This document shows positions 55,890 through 64,000 of a stretch of 64,000 nt of DNA, in pieces. Every line of letters begins with the position of its first letter. The first letter of the stretch is position 1. The DNA is from Taudactylus pleione (Eukaryota; Chordata; Amphibia; Anura; Myobatrachidae), in contig JAUIMM010000211.1 in NCBI GenBank assembly GCA_031769625.1, forward strand, positions 10,683,001 to 10,747,000, written 5' to 3'. The position numbers and the translations under genes are program-made. The notes below the pieces were generated by a model that had not been told where the DNA came from, searched no databases, and saw nothing but the letters and a program-made list of their open reading frames with translations.

Positions 55890-56410
55890 GAGACTGGTTC
55901 AGCTTGGATCGCAATCCTGTGTATGCACGCAGTTCAACTGCGACAGCAAACCAAACCACTGCAATTGCAATGCAATCTCAGCCCCACATAAGGACGTCCA
56001 CTTTACCATACGCACATCCATAATACTTAGTAGAATAGCGAAACCATCGTTACAATCGAGTACCATCGGACCCATAAGCACACTTGCACAATGTCTGACC
56101 TTACTCAGCCACGCACGCTAAGAGACCTCACACTGTGTATGGCTTCGGAGTGGATAATTTATGCACGCCCCTGAAACGGCGTGCAAACGCACTGGAACGC
56201 CTGCGTTCGGCCGACCACCCTCCGTCACCACTCACAAACGGCACTTCCTGTCAATCACTCTGCGATGGGTCTGCATAGCCTCTGCAGTCGCAGTCTCCAT
56301 CGCAACGGCCGGTTCGCACACGCACACTGCAATGCATATGCATGCGCAGAGTGCAACAATCGGAAGACTGCGTGCGTAGTAGCAACTGCGATCCGTGCTG
56401 AATCAGGCCC
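55890..56410. mobile_element. GATTCAG MITE, subfamily 4 relative
   Basis: Left GAGACTGGTTCAGC (diverged), right GCTGAATCAGGCCC, with TTA before and TAA after. Core words (GCGATGTTAC-like, GGAGTGGATAATTTATGCACG) run opposite to 38942-39374. Confidence 0.75.
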
Positions 56411-56413
56411 TAA

Positions 56414-56594
56414 GGGGTCTAGTTACTAAGCAGTGTTAGGAGACAGAGTGAAAAGTGATAAGGTGCCAGCCAATCAGCTCCCACCTGCAATCTCACAGGC
56501 TGTGTTTGAAAAATGACAGTTGGGAGCTGATTGTCTGGCACCTTATCACTTTCTTATCACGTTTCACTCTAAAGTGTCTTCTCCAATGACTTAG
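56414..56594. mobile_element. MITE (GTCTAGTTACTAAG type)
   Basis: Left GGGGTCTAGTTACTAAGC with arms AAAGTGATAAGGTGCCAGCC; right arm GGCACCTTATCACTTT and GACTTAG end. Central GGAGCTGATTG / CAATCAGCTCC pair. Abuts the previous MITE through a shared TAA. Confidence 0.75.
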
Positions 56595-56749
56595 AGGCTG
56601 GTGACAGATTTGTGTGATTCAGATAACAGTGTAGGTGTACCTAATCCCCACCATTTTAAATGGATGAAAACACACTACTGCGCAACAGTGGAGCTGCCTA
56701 CTTCAGTATGGGCCACAGGCATCACCTAACGTCTTAACAAACACACAAT

Positions 56750-57268
56750 GGCCCTGATTCAGAGCCGGACGCTCTGACCAGAGCGCTTGCTCTGAATCAG
56801 GGCCCACCTCCATTAATATGGAGCGTCCTCCTGGACGCTCGTATAGCTGTGGGTCACCACCCACAGCATATATGAGCGTGCAGGATGGTCGCGATGGTCT
56901 TGACCATCGCGACCATCGAAACTGCGAGCAAAAGCCTGCGGTTGAGTTTTTCAACCGCAAGACAAAATCACTCCCACTGACATCACTAGTGATGTCAGTG
57001 GGGCCGGCTTCAGACGGTAGGCGTTCCCTTGGGAACGCCTCCGTCTGGCAGGCACGCCCCCGGCACGCCCACCAAAGGGGGCGTGCTGTCAGTCAACATC
57101 GACAGCACGCCCCCTTTGATGAGACACTCCGAGCGAAGGAAAGTCCTTCGCTCGTCGCGTCTCGCGCATGCGCACGACGGAGCTCCCTCCGTCGTGCGCA
57201 TGCGCAGTGCGGACCATCGACCCACTTGCGAGCGGACAGCCGCTCGCGAGTGGGTCTGAATGAGGGCC
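56750..57268. mobile_element. Hairpin-string MITE, copy 3
   Basis: Ends GGCCCTGATTCAGAGCC and TCTGAATGAGGGCC; AAT on both sides (56747-56749, 57269-57271). Same order of hairpins as 16615-17163, with compensated differences in several arms and about 30 bp missing near 56963. Confidence 0.9.
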
Positions 57269-57271
57269 AAT

Positions 57272-58138
57272 CTCAATACACAATTCAGGTCCTAAGAAGA
57301 TGGCGCTCACAATATAAAACCATAAATGGGGGTGGGGGGCGAGGAAAAAAACAAAGGAATGGTTATTAGACAAACATAATAAGAATTTAAAGCACACTTA
57401 TACACACCCGGGTGAGTATTAGTGTAAAACCTCCAGCTAATGGTGAATAAGGAGGTAGGAACTCACTTATTGGATGAGGTCAGAAAATATGGTACATGTA
57501 ATAAAGAAAACAGATATAGGTCAATACTGCATCAATACCGTATAGGTATGTACTCACCCTTAATGGGGTTACATTTCATCTTGAATGGTCAAGGATATAC
57601 GGAGTACAACAATTTTCGATAAGACACATTTTTAATTTCATATATATTAAGATAAAATAGCATTCCACACAGGGGAATGGACGCAGTATTTAAGCCAACA
57701 AAGTGCAAGTCCCCTAATGCAATAACAAGGGTAAAGCAACCATAGTCCTATAGATGTCCAATAGGAAGGGGGTAAATATACCAAGCATCCAGAGTCCTCC
57801 ACCAACGCGTTTCGAACTTTCGACCAAGGGGTCTTTTTTGATGTACACCGGGTGTGGGTCCTAATCCAACTTATATACCCCAAGCACCTCCTTCATTCTA
57901 AGTGTGGGCGGGGGTAGTCCAAAAACCATTAGATATTGTTCATGGGGCTCAGTGTCCTAGTCACCCTTAGCTGCTGCTGTCTATCCAAGCTTCTCCAGGG
58001 ATTCAGACCCTCTCTCCTTTGAGGCTACCATCAAGGCAGCAGTTCTGGGTCACTGTCATTCTGCTTTTGGTGGACACACAACTTTCCAAGACCCCGAGAG
58101 GTAGATCAGGGCAAAGACAGTGCTCCAGGGACCGATTA
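57272..58138. other. Unclassified, possibly an old retroelement piece
   Basis: ACCAACGCGTTTCGAACTTT near 57802 and TATACACACCCGGG near 57400 are words of a kind I associate with amphibian repeats, also seen at 60520-60535 (GAGAAACGCGTTAAGG). No ORF of interest. Confidence 0.35.
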
Positions 58139-58237
58139 TCATATCTATCTATCTATCTCTCATATCTGTCTATCTATCTCTCTATCTATCTATCTGTCTA
58201 TCTATCTATCTATCTCATATCTATCTATCTATATCAA

Positions 58238-58273
<36 letters not shown>

Positions 58274-58313
58274 CATATCTATCTATCTCATATCTATCTA
58301 TCTGTATATCTCA

Positions 58314-58398
<85 letters not shown>

Positions 58399-58548
58399 CA
58401 TATCTATCTCATATCTATCTATCTATCTATCTATCTCATATCTATCTATCTGTCTATCCTATTTCTATCTCATATCTATCTATCTATATCATATCTATAT
58501 CATATCTATCGTATATCTACCTATCTATCTATCTATCTATCTATCTCA

Positions 58549-58584
<36 letters not shown>

Positions 58585-58590
58585 CAGTGT
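58139..58590. repeat. (TATC)n microsatellite, about 450 bp
   Basis: Long TATC runs broken by CATA, TGTC and TTTC variants. The tyrosine-leucine-serine-isoleucine frames through it are by-products. Confidence 0.97.
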
Positions 58591-59069
58591 ATATACAGTA
58601 TATATATATTTTTAAATAAAGACATTTTTAGTAAGGCATTTTCTATGAGTGCTATAAAACGAACAGTATATGTTTAATAAGATAAATGAGGAGAAAACAT
58701 TGTGGATTTTGTGCAGATTTCCCAGTTTTCCCAGTGAAACCTTTGGCCTGTGCGAGTTTTCTCCTGATTATGCAGGGGAGAAAAAAAAAAGATTCTCCAT
58801 TTTTATGGCGGAGCAGACAGCCCCCCAGACCTCATTAACTGCGGCATATGTTTCTGTTAGTGAGATTTTAATAGCTGGATGTCAGCACACGATATTTATG
58901 GCTGGGAACTCTCATTTCTGTTGTCGGAACATGCCGCGCCGCTCACACAGAATGTAATCACACTCACTTTCTAAATCAGATCCAGCACACTCCCAGCGCG
59001 CAAACGCCCGAGCAGCGATTGGGCCCCTCTATCATCAGCAGAAACTGCTCCCGATCATCGTCTGATAGG
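58591..59069. other. Unique-looking sequence, possible conserved element
   Basis: No repeat ends. Balanced composition at 58680-58960 with no obvious coding frame; see findings. Confidence 0.35.
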
Positions 59070-59390
59070 AGTTAATCAATCGCTCAATTTAATCGCCTAG
59101 TGGATACGCGGCATAATGCCGCATATCCACTAGGCCATTAAATTGAGCGATTAAACGATAACATCGTTCAATCGCTCATTAATCGTTCACAAATCGGACA
59201 TGAAAACATCGAAAATGACCAGCGATGCGCGCTCCCGCTGGTCGTTATCGACATCAATCGTCACCTGAACATGATGGTCAATCTGCCGATAACGACAGTT
59301 TGGGCATGTTCGGGGATGAGGGAGGGTGCCTGCACTGAATGACATATCGCTCGTACTGTCGATCCACTGTCTGCTAGTGGATACGCAACT
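59070..59390. repeat. Foldback (CTAGTGGATACGC type)
   Basis: A near-perfect palindrome of about 78 bp spans 59081-59157, with arms containing TCGCTCAATTTAATCGCC and GCCTAGTGGATACGCGGC and centre ATAATG. The end of its word, GCTAGTGGATACGC, recurs at 59372. GCGATTAAACGATAACATCG-type hairpins follow. Confidence 0.65.
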
Positions 59391-59708
59391 CAAATTAATC
59401 ACACTCAATCAAATGTCTTTCCCAAATTGATACAAACGTACACTGGGTACTGTGCTGCTGACAGTTCATTCTGACGTCTATTTTGAAGATGTTCTTTACT
59501 TAAAGGAGAACTATCAATGAATAAGATTTTTTTATTATCATTTTTTGCTAAATATAAAGCCTGTATTTAAGAAGAAACACTGTTTAGTCTGGCGTGGTTT
59601 GTGTTCCTGAGGATTTGTCGCTTTAGTTTGTTGCCAGCTGGGAAGGTTTGCTAGTCGCTGACTAAATGTCTGCCTTGCTAGCAATGGCACCTACACCATC
59701 TCACTGAG

Positions 59709-59880
59709 GGGGGAGATGTATCAAGGAGAGAGCTAAATTGGAACAGTTGCCCATAGCAACCAATCAGATTTTAACCTTCAGATCATAGACTGTCCTAGAT
59801 AAATGACAGTTAGAAGCTGATTTGTGGCTTTGGGCAGTTTCTACACTTTATCTCTCCCCAAGGCTCGAAACATCTCCCCC
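59709..59880. mobile_element. MITE (GAGATGTATCAAGG type), copy 1
   Basis: Left GGGGGAGATGTATCAAGG, right CTCGAAACATCTCCCCC. Inside, AGTTGCCCATAGCAACCAAT and GAAGCTGATTTGTGGC, words common in vertebrate MITEs of this type. It lies within the duplicated segment. Confidence 0.75.
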
Positions 59881-59916
59881 TATACCTTCACACTCTCCTT
59901 ATGCCATCTCTATAAT

Positions 59917-60457
59917 GGCCCTCATTCAGAGGCGCTCACAAGAAGCGAGCGCTCGTTCTGAATGAGGACGGCCGCTGGTATTTTTAAGTGCGGCCTCCTG
60001 GTCGCTAGCTAAGCTGTGGGTTACCACCCACAGCTTTAGCGACCGACCAGGTTGATGGTCGCGATGGTCAAGACCATCGCGACCATCGGGGCTTGCGACG
60101 AGACCCTAAGGTTGGGTCTCGGCAGCTGCAAGCCCCAGGGAGCTTCCTGCTCTGATCGAACAGGAAGCTCCCCACTGACATCACTGCTGATGTCAGTGCG
60201 GCCACCCACAAAACGGCAGGCGTTCCTTAAGGAACGCCTCCGTTTGTGAAACCACCACTCCGCCCCGCCTACAAAACGGGGTGAGCTGTCGATCGACATC
60301 AACAGCCGGCCCTTTTGTAGTGAGCTCCGGAGCGAGAGAGTTTCTCTCTCGCTCCGGGGCTTGCGCACTCGCAGTGCGGCCGCTGCACGTGCGCAGGGCC
60401 TAAACATCGACCAGGTTGCGAGCGCTAAGTGCTCGCAACCGGGTCTGAATGAGGACC
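59917..60457. mobile_element. Hairpin-string MITE, copy 4
   Basis: Ends GGCCCTCATTCAGAGGCG and CTGAATGAGGACC; AAT before and TAT after. Hairpins as in 14584-15715: AAGCTGTGGGTTACCACCCACAGCTT, GGTCGCGATGGTCAAGACCATCGCGACC, GAGACCC...GGGTCTC, AGCTTCCTGC...GCAGGAAGCT-type. Copy 2 of the duplicated segment shows the empty site at about 62777-62783. Confidence 0.9.
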
Positions 60458-60491
60458 TATGTCCATATGCTTAAACTATCCAGTTAGACCT

Positions 60492-61049
60492 TCTGATGAA
60501 ACTGTTATACTGCCACAACGGAGAAACGCGTTAAGGAACTTCTGACAGGCTTCTCCACAAATCGCTAAATGCTCTGGTGATCGATTTGGATTTTGGATTA
60601 TCAAGTCTTGCAAATAAGTACCGGTCAGCATCTTCCTCCGTCCACCATCATAACGCAGTGTTGCTCCCACGGACGACGCTCTGCCATTACACCAGGTGGG
60701 CGCCTATTATATCCACGGGGAGGGTAATTCACTGTGGAACAGCCATTTCACTGCCACTGTATTGGGATTGGACGCAGCGTTGCTCCCAAGGATGCTGCCC
60801 CACTATTACTACAGGTGGGGGCGTACCATATCCACGGGAGTGTAATCCACTGAGGAATTACCATCTTATCACCGCTGTGCCATGATTGGAATGTGTGATT
60901 GGCTTTCTACACTGGCATCAAAAGCTCAAACTACGGTGGGGAGATTAAGTATAACACCTTACTTAAAGATGCGTTCTTGCTACATTGCTCCATTATTGGA
61001 AAATCATTTCTTTCCATCAGCCGGTCTAGAGAGACACTTTCTTTACAAC
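60492..61049. other. No gene seen
   Basis: Contains an approximate repeat of about 120 bp: GCTCCCACGGACGACGCTCTGCC at 60663 and GCTCCCAAGGATGCTGCCCC at 60782, each followed by a GTGGGxGCxTA-CATATCCACGGG phrase. Otherwise unknown. Confidence 0.45.
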
Positions 61050-61052
61050 TAA

Positions 61053-61645
61053 GGGCCTGATTCAGACCTGGACGCTAAGTGGCGAACGATCGCTGCCAAA
61101 AGGGGCTGGGTATGCAAATGCCGCGATCGCACTGTCTGGTGGAGGGACGCCCTCTATGCCTTAGAGAGCGACGGCAGAGCGAACGCACGCCAGTATAAAG
61201 ACGCCCACTTTTCTCTCTTAGCACGTCATCTCCAGGAAGTGTGTAATTAATCGGTGACATCGAGAGCCATCGGAGCTGTACGCAGCGCTTGAGGTAGCCC
61301 CTATCCCACCGCAAGCACTGCGATCAGTGCTGTTTAAAATCCAAGTGACGTGTACTATGACGCTTCTTTACTAATTATGTACACCCCTAAAACACTGTTT
61401 AGATGCCCAGACACGCCTGCGTTCGCACATCCACTCCCCCGTTCACAAGCACCTTCCCCTGTTACCATCCACAAACGGCACATTCTGTCACTCAAATTAG
61501 CGTCCAGTCTGTGTACTACGAACGCACAATTCCCGAGCGCAGAGTGACTTGCGCATGTGCATATTGACGCATACGCATGCGCAAATGTGCGATTATCGGC
61601 CGTAGCGTTCGTTCGCGGCTTAGCGCCCGGGTCTGCATCAGGCCC
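61053..61645. mobile_element. GATTCAG MITE, subfamily 3, copy 2
   Basis: Ends GGGCCTGATTCAGACC and GGTCTGCATCAGGCCC; TAA on both sides (61050-61052, 61646-61648). Shares CGCCCACTTT, CATCGAGxxCCATCGGA and CCGCAAGCACTGC words with 35432-36001. Confidence 0.88.
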
Positions 61646-61970
61646 TAAGTACCCAGAGCATAGCACCAGTACTTGGATGCATATATTGGTATTAGTGCCT
61701 AAACACTGGGATTCATCTCCACTTCAATATAAAGAGGATTATCTTGATCGTATCTGAGCATAGTAGCTTAAATGGAGATTATTTTATAATTAAGATATTT
61801 TATAGATATTTTTTATGTATTTGTTTTAATTATCTAGCTTGATTAAATGGCTTTTCTATTATAGTGTTATATGTTTATATGTATGTTTAATTATTAAATG
61901 AATATGCAATGATTCTCATTAGCGCTCCTTAAGTGCTTTATTTGTGCTTATATTGAGTTTCGCTGACTAA

Positions 61971-62551
61971 GGGCCTGATTCAGAGCCGCTTGTAAGCGGC
62001 CGCTCGTTCGTTCTGTCCGATGTTCGCACATCTGCGCATGCGTACGGATTGTAATACGCATGCGCGAACCAGTCAGTGCAGCCGAAAATCGTTTGTTCGC
62101 TAAATAGCGAGTGCCTGCTAATATGAGTGACAGGAGGAGGCGTATGTGGGTGGTAACAGGGGAAGGTGCTTGAAAACGGGGGTGTGGAATTAGATCGCAG
62201 GCGTGCTTAAAGGTCAAAACGGGCGTTTTAAGGGAGTGCATAATTAATACAGCAGCGGTTTTTTTTTTACCCCGAACTGATCGCAAAATAGCGGTTGAAA
62301 AAACCAGCCACAAGAATAGCGAGCAGTTCATACGCTGTTCGATGTGCTCGATTAATCTAATAAATAGCGGACATGACATAGGATGCGAGCGGCCAGGGGG
62401 CGTATTTTTCAAAATTACAACCGCAAGTTTTGCTCGCTCGTTCAGACTTAGAGGCGTGAACAGACCGCAATTAGCGAACGGTTCATTTGAATAGCCACCC
62501 CTTGTTTTAGAACGAACAACCGCAAATAGCGAGCGGCTCTGAATCAGGCCC
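61971..62551. mobile_element. GGGCCTGATTCAG MITE, subfamily 2, copy 3
   Basis: Ends GGGCCTGATTCAGAGCCGC and GCGGCTCTGAATCAGGCCC; TAA on both sides (61968-61970, 62552-62554), confirmed by the empty site at 59663-59665. Confidence 0.95.
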
Positions 62552-62597
62552 TAAATGTCTGCCTTGATAGCAATGGCACCTATACCATCTCACTGAG

Positions 62598-62750
62598 GGG
62601 GGAGATGTATCAAGGAGATAGATAAATTGGAACAGTTGCCCATAGCAACCAATAAGATTTTAACCTTCAGACCATAGTCTGTCATAGATAAATGACAGTT
62701 ACAGTAGAAGCTGATTTGTGGCTTTGGGCACTCTCTCCCCTCGCCCTATA
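62598..62750. mobile_element. MITE (GAGATGTATCAAGG type), copy 2
   Basis: The duplicated version of 59709-59880, with the right arm partly deleted near 62735. Confidence 0.72.
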
Positions 62751-62811
62751 CCTTCACACTCTCCTTATGCCATCTCACTATTTCCATATGCTTAAACTAT
62801 CCAGTTAGACC

Positions 62812-63365
62812 TCCACGTACCGAACCTATCTCACTGCACCCACATATACCATTTCCTTACACCTATAAGGTGTCACTACCGGGCTGATGACAGCCGTAAT
62901 TGTTACTGCATTGCGTGCGCAGAGAAGAATGCGTATAGTCGCCCTAATGCAGAACTGTGCTCATCTCTACAGCTAGACCAATCGCCGCTCCGCGCGCTCG
63001 GTTTCATATCCGTCATCATCATCATCATCGCTGTGTCATTTCACTTATGCATTTGAAAAGTTTGAGGTGACAAATATATTTAATTGAATCGGCCCTAATC
63101 CCTGATGCAAAAAGTTCCATCCGGTACCGGTGTAATTACCCGTGTGCACAAGTCTGCGTAGCACGCACGATATCGGCATGCCCTCGCTGACTATAGCCTG
63201 GGAGGGAAGCCTTCTTACAACCGATGACGCCCCTTCAGTGGCGAGTGGAGATGAGCTTTGGTTACATAGGACATTTCATCACCCGTGGTTACACGCACTG
63301 TTCTGGCAACAGCGAAAAACACACAAGATACGCTTCACCAATGGACTTTGCCTCAGTTACTACAT
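62812..63365. other. No gene supported
   Basis: A plus frame (63142-63552) crosses this interval but has no domain, and its second half enters a repeat. A short CAT trinucleotide run is at 63012-63028. Confidence 0.4.
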
Positions 63366-63590
63366 CATACTTGCCGGGACCTACGAGAGGCTCCCGATTT
63401 TTCAGGTAACCCCTCGCACCCCCGGAAGAGTAGGCGCTTCACCAGCATTCTACCTACTTCCTAGTGAAATGGACACAATGGGTAGAATTTTTGGGGGGAT
63501 CAGCGGGTCCATGAGTTCTATGAGAATTGTGTCATGTGGTCCCGCCCCTTAGTCAATTATGCAGGATTCCCGATATTTTACAGTGAGGGG
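63366..63590. mobile_element. Probable relative of the 43053 element
   Basis: ACTTGCCGGGACCTACGAG, GGCTCCCGATTTTTCAGG and GGTCCCGCCCCTTAG recall the CTCCCGATTTTCGGG and GCCCCGCCCCC words of 43053-43420. Ends not resolved. Confidence 0.35.
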
Positions 63591-63597
63591 GTGGGGC

Positions 63598-64000
63598 TTA
63601 ACCACTTAACTGGCAGTGTTGCATGTGATGCGACCGCAGCCAGCAGTGCTTCAGCTGGCGTCGTCGCATTACATGCGACCGCGCTGCCATCCCGCTTCCA
63701 CCGGTTTTCGCAGAGGAGATCCGTCTTGCGCTTGTGCAGAACGGGATCTCCTTTGACTCCGCGGGCCACACGGGGAGTGGTGCAGCGGTCTGTGCCCGCT
63801 GCCATCACTTCTGGAATCTCGCCCCTGAATGCCGTACGAACGGGACTCCGGAGAGCATGTTCCTGGGACCGCAGTACGAGGAGGGTAACTTGGTTCCCCT
63901 TCAAGCACTTTTTGGCTTATATCTGCAAGTGCAGAGATCAGCTTCAGCAGGGGGGACGACTGATGATCGCCCCTCCCCCCCGACACACGCTCTGCTGCTC
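63598..64000. mobile_element. Partial TTAA-type DNA transposon or MITE at the window edge
   Basis: It begins TTAACCACTTAACTGGCAG. Elements starting TTAACCACTT with a TTAA target are known from Kolobok/piggyBac-like families. Palindromes GCGACCGCAGCCAG... and GGAGATCCG...CGGGATCTCC follow. The other end lies beyond the window. Confidence 0.45.

Larger units (their letters stand above)
59656..60491 (+). repeat. Duplicated segment, copy 1
   Basis: CGCTGACTAAATGTCTGCC through CCATATGCTTAAACTATCC and CAGTTAGACCT; the same about 290 bp recur at 61961-62811. This copy contains the MITE 59917-60457, absent in copy 2, and has an undisturbed CTGACTAAATG where copy 2 carries another MITE. Confidence 0.88.
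61961..62811 (+). repeat. Duplicated segment, copy 2
   Basis: Second copy of 59656-60491, with the MITE 61971-62551 in place of the uninterrupted CTGACTAAATG of copy 1 and without the MITE found in copy 1. A 5-bp insertion in ACAGTTACAGTAGAAGC and a gap of about 30 bp near 62735 are the other visible differences. Confidence 0.88.

Noticed and set aside
58019..58677. Frames of 185-198 codons rich in Tyr-Leu-Ser-Ile
   Set aside because: Direct translation of the TATC microsatellite.
63142..63552. Plus frame of 136 codons as a possible exon
   Set aside because: No domain; the second half resembles the CTCCCGATTTT repeat family.

Overview
The window looks like a gene-poor, repeat-dense stretch of a large vertebrate genome, most likely an amphibian (anuran). 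I infer this from a vertebrate gene with introns over 10-20 kb, together with a Tx1/L1-type LINE, a Ngaro (tyrosine-recombinase, DIRS-order) retrotransposon, many hAT elements and a very high density of short inverted-repeat elements (MITEs). The species cannot be named from the sequence.

The only host gene I can support is MPPED1 on the minus strand. Three consecutive coding exons join in phase: 52739-52588 (start codon, residues 1-51), 29394-29213 and 18419-18194. The remaining C-terminal exons should lie beyond position 1. All other sequence is intron or 5' flank of this gene, filled with mobile DNA.

Layout. 1-252 is the end of a hAT element inserted into the 3' part of a decayed L1 (253-6080, minus). 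6266-6835 resembles a short non-autonomous Ngaro. 8592-13726 is a complete hAT (8-bp target duplication, transposase on minus with a few frameshifts, internal 155-bp tandem array), inserted in a foldback repeat with telomere-like cytosine-rich arms. 14.5-19.2 kb holds three copies of a MITE built almost wholly of consecutive hairpins; two near-identical copies flank MPPED1 exon 3. 20046-26130 is a nearly full-length Ngaro with gag, RT-RNase H, tyrosine recombinase and an SGNH-hydrolase ORF. 26-39 kb is a mosaic of MITEs, several hAT elements with recognisable 8-bp target duplications, and a Helitron remnant. 39.5-40.9 kb is a 24-bp minisatellite that keeps reading frames open on both strands. 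42-50 kb has foldback repeats with telomere-like loops, a Tc1/mariner remnant and more hAT. 50.3-54.6 kb is AT-rich, poor in recognisable repeats and contains the first coding exon. 54.6-64 kb returns to nested MITEs, a TATC microsatellite, and a duplicated segment in which each copy carries a MITE that the other lacks.

The main pattern is a clan of MITEs with the outer motif GGGCCTGATTCAG (or GGCCCTCATTCAG), mostly with 3-bp target duplications, unrelated or partly related cores, and interiors made of successive palindromes. None encodes a protein; the long reading frames over them are by-products of palindromic GC-rich sequence.
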